Shown here: piece after piece, positions 23,722 to 38,481 of the stretch
How positions within the stretch are numbered: the first letter of the stretch is position 1
How the letters are laid out: every line of letters begins with the position of its first letter
Origin: Henckelia pumila
Lineage: Eukaryota; Streptophyta; Magnoliopsida; Lamiales; Gesneriaceae
NCBI RefSeq assembly: GCF_033568475.1
Contig: NC_133121.1
Span: 868,001-932,000, forward strand
Direction: 5' to 3'
Length of the DNA: 64,000 bases
The notes under the pieces: generated by a model
Told to the model about the DNA's origin: nothing
The model's input: the letters and a program-made list of their open reading frames with translations, nothing else
Database searches by the model: none
Translations under genes and position numbers: made by a program

Positions 23722-24362
23722 TTTTAAATATATTGAAGTAAACCATTCGCCAGCCTGTAAATGAAGGACTCGGCCTCAGGTTGTGCCTGTGCCGGAGATG
23801 GAGACGGTCGATACCTCCGGCGGATGAATCTAACTGCGGCTATGACAAAGCCTAAGAATACCGCGACAGTCAGACAAATTTCCCACACGACGAAGCCTTT
23901 TAGTGCTGCTGATATTTTTCGAGGTGGAGGAGGAGGAGCCAGGGGCAACATTTGAAATGTGTTCGCAAAATCACAGTTTTGGTTACCTGCAGTTGTAATT
24001 TTGGAATCACTTGCCGACGACGGTAAGTATTAAAAAATAAAGGTAACTTACTTGGATCAGTGTCAACCAGGCGTCTAAGGTTATAAACATATTCGCACTT
24101 TTTCTCCATGTTTGTATTAGTAAGCGGCATCTATCAAATACGATGCTGATAAGCACCAGTTATTAGGAAAGTAGCATTTGCGTCCTGGTGACACGTCCAC
24201 GCATTCGAGAATCACGTCGTACTGATTCTCGCAAATGCGGTGGACCAAACCTTCAGCATCTTCATTTGAAACATCCGCCCGTAGGACGCACCAGGACCCT
24301 TGTGCAATTGAGATTGAGAAAGAGAAGAATAAGAATAAAGCGATAAAATTTTGAGTTTCCAT
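23722..24362 (-). pseudogene. X8-domain membrane protein, array copy B (broken)
   Basis: Same two-exon structure as copy A, starting at ATG 24362. The signal peptide and first half of the X8 domain are open, but a TAC-to-TAA change ends the frame right after LIDAAY, and the shared five-A frameshift follows. Exon 2 (membrane helix, RRRYR basic tail) is intact to its own stop near 23724. The intron donor GTAAGT and acceptor CTGCAG are preserved. Confidence 0.8.
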
Positions 24363-24644
24363 TGACGTAAAAAAATGTCACAAGTGCTTGTATTTAAGAC
24401 AGAGTTATGAATTCTAAATATGTATAGCCGTGTTACTTTAACATATTATCTAATTTTGGCAATTGTATTTACCTTCACTGAAATAATTTGTATTTTATGA
24501 TAGATAAAGAGTCATGGATTCTTTTCTCTATGGATTTTTTTTAATTTCACACAATGTATTGAAACAAAACAGTAAGATGCTGAAAGTTTGGTTTTATGTA
24601 TTTGTGGTTCCAATTCACATTCTCCTTGCAATACAATTTAGGGA

Positions 24645-24807
24645 GGACATTTGTGTTTGGGAGTAATATTCCCACTATTGTGGGTGCCCTAATCTGTGTC
24701 CGGACATTTTTTAGTCAGCACAAATGTCCTCCCTACAAGGGAGGACATTCGTGTTTGGAGGACATTTGGAGAAATGTCTTCTTTAAATGTCCTCCACTGT
24801 GTATGCC
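24645..24807. mobile_element. Short truncated AGGACATTTG MITE
   Basis: Only the right end module is present, ending CACTGTGTATGCC. The AT-rich body is missing. It lies at the upstream side of copy B. Confidence 0.65.
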
Positions 24808-24842
24808 TAAACAAAGCTAGTTAACATTTTTTAAAAGATATA

Positions 24843-25075
24843 ACCTGTAAGTGAAGGACTCGGCCTCAGGCTGTGCTTGTGCCGGAGATGGAGACGATGC
24901 CTTACTGATACATGATTACAGTTAAGTTATTTGATCTGCAAACTTCTGCCTGGTGGACCTTGAAGACTTATGGAAAGCCTCTGGTAAACCTTCCAGCTTA
25001 ACCGTGATAATTTTTTATTTAAAGAAATGCTATGAGATTTATGGTTTTCCAGTTCCAACTTATTTTATTTAAATA
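24843..25075. repeat. Junction fragment: X8 exon 2 tail fused to ACBP-relic exon
   Basis: About 55 bp of the X8 exon 2 end (through GGAGATGGAGACG) run straight into DNA that recurs at 28953-29120, including an exon-like stretch reading WWTLKTYGKP. The same junction is present at 28899-28952 onward, so this is a tandem copy of the array's right boundary carried into the array. Confidence 0.75.
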
Positions 25076-25079
25076 TTAC

Positions 25080-25876
25080 TTTTAAAAAATAAATTCAACG
25101 GGTGGACAACTGTCCACCCGTTGAATCAATAAAAAAAAAAGTAAATGGAAATGTCCAAACACTAATATGTGTCCGGACATTTCCTAGTCAGCACAAATGT
25201 CCTCCCTACAAGGGAGGACATTTGTGTTTGTAGGACATTTGGTGAAATGTCTTCTACAAATGTCCTCCACTGTGTATGTCCAGTGTTCGGACATTTCCAC
25301 TTACTTTTTTTTTTTTATTGATTCAACGGGTGGACAACTGTCCACCCGTTGAATTTTTTTTTTTTTTTAAAGTAATAATTTATTAAATAATAAATATTTT
25401 ATTAAAATAAATAAATGAAATAATAAATATTTTAAATTTATAAGAAAAGTTAAAAGTGAAATTAAATAAAATAAATAAATAAATGATAAAATGACAATTG
25501 TATAATTTATTTTAAAATTTAAAATTATTTAATTATAATAAATTTATACTTTTAAATTAATTGTAATTGTCATATAGTCGTTATAAAATAATGTTGGTAA
25601 TTATTTTTTGAATGAAAAATAAATTAAGAGTAATAAAATATTAGTGGGATCCACAAATATTTGATTTGTAGGATATTTGATTGTGAGAAGTGAGATATTT
25701 GAGATGTGGGATATTTGAAAGATAACGTGGACAGATAAACCCACAAATGTTTGGGTGTAATATTCCCACTATTGTGGGTGCCCTAATATGTGTCCGGACA
25801 TTTCCTAGTCAGCACAAATGTCCTCTTTACAAGGGAGGACATTTGTGTTTGGAGGACATTTACTGTGTATGCCCTA
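25080..25876. mobile_element. AGGACATTTG MITE, copy in array unit 2/3
   Basis: Contains two palindromic modules around GGGTGGACAACTGTCCACCC (25100 and 25328), the AT-rich body and the right end CTGTGTATGCCC followed by TAA. The right end module is shortened relative to other copies. Confidence 0.7.
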
Positions 25877-25883
25877 AACAAAT

Positions 25884-26534
25884 CTAGTTAATATTTTTTA
25901 AAATATATTGAAGTAAACCATTCGCCAGCCTGTAAATGAAGGACTCGGCCTCAGGTTGTGCCAGTGCCGGAGATGGAGACGACCGATACCTCCGGCGGAT
26001 GAATCTAACTGCGGCTATGACAAAGCCTAAGAATACCGCGACAGTCAGACAAATTCCCCACACGACGAAGCCTTTTAGTGCTGCTGATATTTTTCGAGGA
26101 GGAGGAGGAGCCAGGGGCAACATTTGAAATGTGTTCGCAAAAACACAGTTTTGGTTACCTGAAGTTGTAATTTTGGAATCACTTACCGACGACGGTAAGT
26201 ATTAAAAAATAAAAGTAACTTACTTGGATCAGTTTCAACCATGCGTCCTAGGTTATAAAAATATTCGCACTTTTTCTCCATGTTTGTAGTAGTAAGCGAC
26301 ATCTATCAAATACGACGCTGATAAGCACCATTTATTAGGAAAGTAGCATTTGCTTCCCGGTGACACGTCCACGCATTCGAGAATCACGTCGTACTGATTC
26401 TCGCAAATGCGGTGGACCAAAGCTTCAGCATCTTCATTTGAAACAGCCGCCCGTAGGATGCACCAGGACCCTTGTGCAATTGAGATTGAGAAAGAGAAGA
26501 ATAAGAATAAAGCGATAAAATTTTAAGTTTTCAT
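25884..26534 (-). pseudogene. X8-domain membrane protein, array copy C (broken)
   Basis: Start ATG at 26534, but codon 4 is TAA (MKT then stop), removing the signal peptide and everything after. The shared five-A frameshift is also present. Exon 2 is open through the membrane helix (VVWGICLTVAVFLGFVIAAV) and ends in YILKNIN. The splice signals are still in place. Confidence 0.8.
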
Positions 26535-26874
26535 TGACGTAAAAAAATGTCACAAGTTCTTGTATTTAAGACAGAGTTATGAATTCTAAATATGTATAGC
26601 CGTGTTACTTTAGCATATTATCTAATTTTGGCAATTGTATTTACCTTCACTGAAATAATTTGTATTTTATGATAGATAAAAAGTCATGGATTCTTTTCTC
26701 TATGGATTCTTTTTCAATTTCACACAATGTATTGAAACAAAACAGTAAGATGCTGAAAGTTTGGTTTTATGTCTTTGTGGTTCCAATTCACATTCTCCTT
26801 TCAATACAATGTTTGGAGGACATTTCTAAAATTAACGTCATATTTAATTTTAGAGTTTAAGTTCGAACACTAAG

Positions 26875-27485
26875 GGCATACATAGCTTCTCCAAATGTCC
26901 TCCAAACACAAATGTCTTCCCTTGTAGGGAGGACATTTGTGCTGACTATGAAATGTCCGGACACAGATTAGTGTCCGAACATTTCCACTTACTTTTTTTT
27001 ATTGATTCAACGGATGGAAAGTTGTCCACCCGTTGAATTTTTTTTTAATGTAATAATTTATTGAATAACAAATATTTTATTAAAATAAATAAATGAAATA
27101 ATAAATATTTTAAATTTAAAAGAAAATTTAAAAATGAAATTAATTAAAATAAATAAATAATTGATAAAATGGCAATTGTATAATTTATTTTCAAATTTAA
27201 AAATATTTAATTAAATAAATTTAGTCTTTTAAATTAATTGTAATTGTCATATAGTCGTTATAAAATAATGTTGGTAATTATTTTTTAAATGAAAAATAAA
27301 TTAAGAGTAATAAAATATTAGTGGAGTCCACAAATGTTTGATTTGTAGGATATTTGATTGTGAGAAGTGAGATATTTGAGATGTGAGATATTTGAAAGAT
27401 GACGTGGACAGATGGACCCACAAATGTTTGGGAGTAGTGGTGCCCTAATCTGTGTCCGGACATTTCCTAGTCAGCACAAATGTCC
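26875..27485. mobile_element. AGGACATTTG MITE, copy in array unit 3
   Basis: Starts CTAAGGGCATACATAG; the left module is shortened, the AT-rich body is complete and the right module is truncated before the terminal repeat. Confidence 0.7.
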
Positions 27486-27494
27486 TAAACAAAG

Positions 27495-28139
27495 CTAGTT
27501 AATATTTTTTAAAATATATTGAAGTAAACCATTCGCCAGCCTGTAAATGAAGGACTCGGCCTCAGGCTGTGCCTGTGCCGGAGATGGAGACGGCCGATAC
27601 CTCCGGCGGATGAATCTAACTGCGGCTATGACAAAGCCTAAGAATACCGCGACAGTCAGACAAATTCCCCACACGACGAAGCCTTTTAGTGCTGCTGATA
27701 TTTTTCGAGGAGGAGGAGCCAGGGGCGACATTTGAAATGTGTTCGCAAAAACACAGTTTTGTTTACCTGCAGTTGTAATTTTGGAATCACTTGCCGACAA
27801 CGGTAAGTATTAAAAAACAAAGGTAACTTACTTGGATCAGTGTCAACCAGGCGTCCAAGGTTATAAACATATTCTTACTTTTTCTCCATATTTGTAGTAG
27901 TAAGCGGCATCTATCAAATACGACGCTGATAAGCACCAGTTATTAGGAAAGTAGCATTTGCGTCCCGGCGACATGTCCACACATTCGAGAATCACGTCGT
28001 ACTGATTCTCGCAAATGCGGTGCACCAAAGCTTCATCTTAATTTGAAACATCCGCCCGTAGGACGCACTAGGACCCTTGTGCAATTGAGATTGAGAAAGA
28101 GAAGAAAAAGAATAGAGCGATAAAATTTTGAGTTTCCAT
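27495..28139 (-). pseudogene. X8-domain membrane protein, array copy D (broken)
   Basis: Start ATG at 28139. The invariant Trp of the X8 domain is changed to TAG (TGG to TAG in the codon before TGC), and a small deletion near 28035 adds a second disruption. The shared five-A frameshift is present. Exon 2 is open and ends in YILKNIN. It is the copy nearest the array's right boundary. Confidence 0.8.
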
Positions 28140-28439
28140 TGACGTAAAAAAATTTCACAAGTGCTTGTATTTAAGACAGAGTTATGAATTCTAAATATGT
28201 ATAGCCGTGTTACTTTAACATATTATCTAATTTTGGCAATTGTATTTATCTTCACTGAAATAATTTGTATTTTATGATAGATAAAGAGTCGTGAGTTCTT
28301 TTTTCTATGAATTATTTTTCAATTTCACACAATGTATTGAAACAAAACAGTAAGATGCTGAAAGTTTGGTTTTATGTATTTGTGATTCCAATTCACATTC
28401 TCCTTGCAATACAATGTTTGGAGGACATTTATAAAATTA

Positions 28440-28850
28440 ACGTCATATTTAATTTTAGGGTTTAAGTCCGAACACTAAGGGCATACACAATGGAGGACAT
28501 TTGGAGAAGACATTTCCCCAAATGTCCTCCAAACACAAATGTCCTCCCTCATTTATAAAATTAACGTCATATTTAATTTTAGGGTTTAAGTCCGAACACT
28601 AAGGACATACACAATGGAGGACATTTGGAGAAGACATTTCCCCAAATGTCCTCCAAACACAAATGTCCTCCCTTGTAGGGAGGACATTTGTGTTTGGGCG
28701 TAATATTCCCACTATAGTGGGTGCCCTAATCTGTGTCCGGACATTTTCTAGTCAGCACAAATGTTCTATCTACAAGGGAGGACATTTGTGTTTGGAGGAC
28801 ATTTGGAGAAATGTCTTCTCCAAATGTCCTCTACTGTGTATGCCCTAAAC
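28440..28850. mobile_element. AGGACATTTG MITE remnants with a 124-bp direct duplication
   Basis: The block starting CATTTATAAAATTAACGTCA occurs at 28426 and again at 28550, each followed by the left MITE module. The right end module then follows, ending CTGTGTATGCCC and TAA. The AT-rich body is absent. Confidence 0.7.
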
Positions 28851-28898
28851 AAAGCTAGTTAATATTTTTTAAAATATATTGAAGTAAACCATTTGCCA

Positions 28899-31141
28899 GC
28901 CTGTAAATGAAGGACTCGGTCTCAGGCTGTGTCTGTGCCGGAGATGGAGACGATGCCTTACTGATACATGATTACAGTTAAGGTATTTGATATGCAAACT
29001 TCTGCCTGGTGGACCTTGAAGACTTATGGAAAGCCTCCGGTAAACCTTCCAGCCTAACAGTGATAATTTTTTATTTAAAGAAATGCTATGAGATTTATGG
29101 TTTCCCCAGTTCCAACTTCTTTTTGTGTTAATTATTTGTGAATCATCTTTTGTTTGATCATTCATCATACGCAACTTGTTCCATTTTAAAGTTTTTATAA
29201 TTTATACTAACCATGTGAGACAATAGACATGATTCTTTGTTAATGTGTAAACTACTTTCTCCAAAGGATCAAACTGAGATTAATGATTGATAGCGACTAT
29301 TATCTGCCTATACTTGTGAAGTGTGGAAGATAAGCTTGAAAAGAGGGGTTATGATTATTTGCACAGCAATAAATTAAGGAAGTTGCTTTGTTGATATAAC
29401 ATAGGGGGGTGCCACCTTCTCCAAGGTCTGATCATGCTGCTGCGGTACATGCAGATCGTTATCTTCTTGTATTTGGTGGGGGTTCACATGCAACCTGCTT
29501 GAACACAACAAACTACCCTAATGTTTTCAACAGAGATATTGTATAAGCTTATATGTGGTAAGCTAAGAGTTGTATCCTCTTGACCATTAACTTCATGAAG
29601 ATGATTAGGTGGTGATAGACGAAAAGGCATCACTAGCTAATTAGTTTGAGGATGCAATTATCTAACCTGATGAGGTGCACGCACTTAACATGGCCGATTA
29701 TATGATTGTACTGACAAAAGTGTGTCAATTTACCCATTCAGAAAGCCTGATGGTGCGATCTTCTATAATGCAACAAGTTTGAAAGCACTTTTCATTTGTT
29801 TCTTATATAAAAACAAAGAATGCACTTTTCATTGCTTTTATTTGTACAATATTAGCTGTCAAATTTGCAAGTACCATGTAGTGATGTAATATGGTTAATG
29901 GTCGGGCATTTTTGTCATTCTAAACTTTTGCATGCCTTGAGGTGTCAGCAGCAAATATGATTAAGCTTTGCTGTCCCTGTTTCTACTGATTAAGCCTACC
30001 CATATGTTGTGTGAAGATGTCACGTTTTCCATTTTAGCTCCTTTCAATTTGTTTAAAATGTATTCAGATAATGTTACGTACCTTGGAAAATTATTGCCAA
30101 GATTGAAAGCTCTCCACTTATTGATGCTACAATTCCAGAAATAAAACTTTTTCACTATGGGTGGTCATCTTTTATGTTTAAGAGAAATATTTTGGTAAAA
30201 AGATTGTATGATTTGGATATTGAGACGAAAGTGACTGTAAATCTATGAAATACTGACTTTTGTAATATCATGTTTTTTAATGACATTGGGAATTCACTGT
30301 TTTACAACAAAAATTAGGTATGTTTTGAAGAAATGAGTCTAAGTCTTTCATTTATTTATTACTGGCTTCACTTTTTTTATTTATTTTTTTGTAATTATTA
30401 TTTTTGAGAAGTAGAATGCACATTGTTTCTCATTGATTTTATGGATCTGCAGGGAAGTTTATTCGCTTATATTAACTAATTCTTTGATGCTGAATAAACT
30501 CTTCCTTGGTTCTCCTTGAATATGCACCTTTTTATTATGTCCTGCTGATACTTGGCTTGCAATACTTAGAGAGTGTTTGTAATAGATTGTGATTTTGTAG
30601 AAGTGATTAATTTATAAATTATAAAAAAATTAAGAAAAATCAAAAGTTGGTAGTGTTTGGAATCAAATGTGAAAATCTAAAAATCAAAATTGGGTAGTGT
30701 TTGATAAATAAGTTATTAGAGTGATTTTAGCAATGACCTTTTTATTAAAATCACTTTTGGAGAATCATAATCACCACATGACTAGCTTTTGGATTTCAAT
30801 TAAGTTAAGTATAAGCTAATACATAATCTAGATTTAAAAAACACACAAAAATGATTTTTTTAAGCCAAAAGCTAACAATCATTTTTTTTTATTGATTGCA
30901 AGACTCCCTTAGTTGCTTAAACTTTGATAATGCTCACTTAACTCTTATTTCTGTAACACTTATTCCTGATGAAGAATTTTTCTCTCTGTTTTGTACAGGT
31001 TACCGAGGGTGAAGAAACAAACAAAAATCTTCTTTCATCCCTTAAAACAGAAAAAGGAAGAACTAGAATCTTCTCTCTCCAAGGAGAAAATGTGGGCATG
31101 AATTGATGGAATCAGAAACTCGCAACATGGATCTGTACAAG
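28899..31141 (+). pseudogene. Relic of an acyl-CoA-binding kelch protein gene (ACBP4/5 type), preceded by an X8 exon 2 fragment
   Basis: 28899-28952 is a fragment of X8 exon 2. After it, three exon-like islands on the plus strand match ACBP4/5 in order. About 29004-29052 reads WWTLKTYGKPPV. 29406-29505 reads PPSPRSDHAAAVHADRYLLV then FGGGSHATC, a kelch repeat. 30999-31141 corresponds to the C-terminal coiled coil (SSLKTEK then, after a frame slip, EELESSLSKEK) and contains an in-frame stop. Some splice signals survive. Many exons, including the acyl-CoA-binding domain, are missing. ACBP4/5 are cytosolic acyl-CoA carriers; this copy cannot work. Confidence 0.75.
30569..30909. mobile_element. 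Probable MITE inside the ACBP relic
   Basis: About 340 bp starting AGAGAGTGTTTGTAAT and ending with an imperfect inverted match (ATTGCAAGACTCCCT), flanked by TTA. The internal sequence repeats GTAGTGTTTG words. Non-coding; family uncertain (hAT- or Harbinger-like). Confidence 0.5.
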
Positions 31142-31349
31142 GTAAAATCTTGATTTCTCAATGATATATTGGAAGTAGTATATGATTGATTGTATTCGTC
31201 TCAAGCATTCATTAAGTTTTGATTATTTCACATTTGTTTTTAATTTACAAAATTAACTGAGAGTTAAAAAAAAAATTCAGATTCGGAGTATCATAAACTA
31301 TTTCAAATTTCTCTTACATGTATTACACGTATGTTTGCCCACTTGCAAG

Positions 31350-31828
31350 GGAAATTTGAGCTTTGGTCCCCGAACTCTTCCATAGTTGCAATTTGGTCCT
31401 CGGTCAATCGATTTAATTTAATTTCAATCCTAAATAATTTAAGAATATTAGAATTTAAGTCAAAACTCTAAAAATTCTCAAATTAAATATTTTCGAATTA
31501 AAATTTAATAATTTCGGATCTTATCGCATTTTAGTCCTTGAACTTCTCAATATTTGCAAATTGGTCCTTGCTCGGATTTCACCTTCTCATTAAATTCTCT
31601 TTCAGTCTCGGAACTTGGAATTTTATTCGTAAATCCCAAAATATTCAATTCAATATTTTATGTGATAATTTAAGAATTCCCGGAATTTAACTCTCAAAAT
31701 CCGTAAATTCTCAAATTAAATATTTTCAGCTCTCTGATTTCCATAAATTCTTCAATCACTATTGTCCCAAGTTCGGAATTCAAATTTCAAATTCCATACG
31801 TAATGACTTAATATTTTCAGGGCCTTAC
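31350..31828 (-). repeat. LTR-retrotransposon LTR fragment
   Basis: On the minus strand it starts TGTAAGGCCCTGAAAATATT at about 31828, a common start of plant Ty3 LTRs, and continues through AT-rich text with repeated TTTGGTCC/GGACCAA phrases. No matching second LTR or coding part is nearby. Confidence 0.5.
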
Positions 31829-32890
31829 ATGTGTCCCGTCTTTTAATATTGTCAAACAATAGCACGAATACTAAATGGATGAAATCAATCTAGCTAGATC
31901 AAGACAATAGAACTGGCACAAAACTTTTCCTAGGGCTCCGTTTGGTAGCCCATATTATTAATATGTGTATAACTTATTCTATCAAATTTCACGTTTTTTT
32001 CGTCATATTATTTATCCATCTATTAATTATTTATCTTACATCAATCAAATCATTTAATTTAAATTACTATATTACCCCTTATAAATAATATTATTCATAT
32101 TTTATTTATTGTTAAAAGGGTAAAATGATAATTTGTCATTTTTAATATAAAATTTTATCAATCAAATCAATAATTTATAATCCATCAATCAAATCAAATA
32201 TTATATTAATTATCATTTTTAATTTATTTTTTATTACATTATATTACTTATCTATGTATTATTTATCTCATCATAGCTACCAAGCAATACCTACGTTGAT
32301 CACTAAGTTCAAGAAACAAACATGTACATGCTTGAAGATCACATCAAAGAGAATAAACATCAGAGACAGAAGAAATTGCAACGGGAAACATACCATAATG
32401 CAAGCGACACAACACCCAAAAGCCTAAACCTACTCCAACAGTAAATATATTCCAGCCGTTTGTCTCATCAATCGACTACATACATGGTTTTGAATCTGAC
32501 CTCATCCAAGCATACGCCTTAACGCCATCGGCAACTCGCCTTTCAGAAACTTTCCGAAAACTAAACCTGACAAAGAATGCATTTTTCAAATCGTTTCCAG
32601 TATAATAGCAAAAAAAGATTTTATCCAATCCATTCAATTAAATGAAAAAGAAACAAATTATATATTTCAAATATCATCACGAAACATTTCTCCAAAATTA
32701 TTCCCAAAGAACTTGTTACTCATTTTCACCCGATCGTGACAATAGAAACTTATCACCATCCAAAAAATGAATTAGCAGTAAACAGCTGAGCTAAACAACA
32801 AAGTTTTGCAGCATTACAACAGTTACAGGGCCTTAGCAAAACTCTTATTTAATGAACTAGAAAACTAGGGGTCAGATTAACTGCAAATTA
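31829..32890 (-). pseudogene. Degraded duplicate of the COX20-like locus (exon 1 and flanks)
   Basis: 31829-31932 plus 32291-32890 align with about 16672-17375. The exon 1 copy (about 32393-32530) has a 2-bp insertion in the first membrane-helix region and a deletion of about 18 bp near the N-terminus, so it cannot encode the protein, and exon 2 is absent. The interruption between the two parts is a separate MITE. Confidence 0.82.
31933..32290. mobile_element. 358-bp MITE with GGGCTCCGTTTGGTAGC end
   Basis: Starts GGGCTCCGTTTGGTAGC and ends GCTACCAAGCAATAC, with imperfect inverted ends sharing TTGGTAGC, flanked by CTA on both sides. The parent locus has the empty site (single CTA at 16764-16766), which defines the insertion precisely. 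Termini and 3-bp duplication suggest a Harbinger/Tourist-like element. Confidence 0.8.
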
Positions 32891-33520
32891 GAGTCACACG
32901 AATGATGAAACAAATTATAAGAAGAATACCATTTTTATTTTTTTTATTCTTTTGGTTATGCTTCCTCAATATTCTCTAATTAATAGCTGATAGCTATATC
33001 AAATATATATATAAACACATTTTGGGTTCAATTCATTATAATTTGCTTTTTAATTGAAGAAAAAAACCTATATATATAGTTTCAAAAAAAAAAAAACTAT
33101 ATAAAAATATAGATTACAGTGAAAGCATATATTTCCCGAGGTCTATCAATAAATAATATTATTTATGATTATGAAATATTGGAGTAGGACATTCAATAGT
33201 ATTGAATACATCGCCACCATATTATAATATTATTTATGATTATTAAAATATTTGAATGGGACATTGAATATTATTGAATTATGGTTTGATTGATTAAAAT
33301 TGAAATAAAGACCATAAATTACAACTTTTTTTTCATTTCCAATAATCAATGAATATTTAAATAAAATGATAATATTATATTCATTCAAAAATTTGATTGA
33401 TACAAAAGAAATAATGAATTATTCATAATATAAAATAATAATCAATACACAAAACTATAAAATTTAATTGGATTTGAGCCAACCTAACCTTGGAATAATG
33501 ATAAGATCCTTTTAAAGTCG
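32891..33520. other. Intergenic, AT-rich
   Basis: No gene recognised. Two similar segments around 33150-33215 and 33225-33290 share AATATTATTTATGATTAT and GGACATT words, a small diverged tandem duplication. Confidence 0.45.
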
Positions 33521-37610
<4,090 letters not shown>

Positions 37611-38078
37611 GTATCACCATTTGCAGAAGAAGTTCCCAATGCTGTGTGTTTTAACTACTAGCTAAGGCTATATATGTATTTTGTAATGTGTGTGCTTAGA
37701 CATTTGTCACACTCCATGTATCTGTTGTCTTTCAATTGTGAACCTCTTGGCTAGTCTATATGAATAAACAACTGCCAGATATTGTAGAAACGTGCTTTGG
37801 ACTAAATAATCACAGGTTTGGTAGGAGAGGTAATAATAAAACATAATACGTACAGTTTTTACAAACACGTGATTTTTATAAATTTCTCGACTGTGTGCCT
37901 ATACGTATAATTTTTAATATTGTTATTAGTGTTAATATTAATTGTACTTTGGTGTACTAATGACAAAAAAATAATTTTAGTTGCAAAATAATAATAACAA
38001 TAATATTCTTTTTTTAAAAAAATACTAATAACAATAATATTGTAGAGATGAAGATGATGCTATGATTGTGGATACTTA
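37611..38078. other. 3' flank of the aspartic protease gene; otherwise nothing
   Basis: A polyadenylation-like AATAAA-type context occurs near 37762 (GAATAAACAA). The rest is AT-rich with AATAAT-type microsatellite text near 37987-38040. Confidence 0.45.
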
Positions 38079-38102
38079 CTAGTAATAAATAGTAGCGTTT
38101 CT

Positions 38103-38119
38103 TGCACGCGATACGTGCA
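38103..38119 (-). other. Helitron 3' hairpin
   Basis: TGCACG, a 5-base loop, then CGTGCA. It lies 21 bp before the terminal CTAG on the minus strand. Confidence 0.6.
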
Positions 38120-38481
38120 TATACATAAAATTATTTATGTTAATTGATTTTTTTTTTATTTTTAAAAGTCAAATGATGAATTGGATATTCAAAGTTTAAA
38201 AGTGATAACTATCTAATTTAAAATTTTAAAAATACAAACAAATATAGAGAGATGCCATTTTAGTAAATAAGATAAAATTTAATGTCTAAAACAAGAGGAG
38301 ATCATATAAAATGACTAATTTGTTTAATAATTTTAATTTTGTTGGTAATTAAATTAGGATATATATATATATATATAAAATAGTAATTTCATCCCAAGAT
38401 TCACCCATTAATTGAAATTTAGTTAATTAAAGTTTTCTATTATAATAACAAGTATTTCATCCGTGCGATGCACAGACTATA

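Noticed and set aside
22022-27735. Four similar plus-strand frames (MKDSASG...) in the array
   Set aside because: They are antisense of X8 exon 2 and are similar only because the array is repeated.
20340-28900. CRISPR-like array of short repeats
   Set aside because: The repeated AGGACATTTG words are irregular, palindromic and part of MITE ends in a plant genome.
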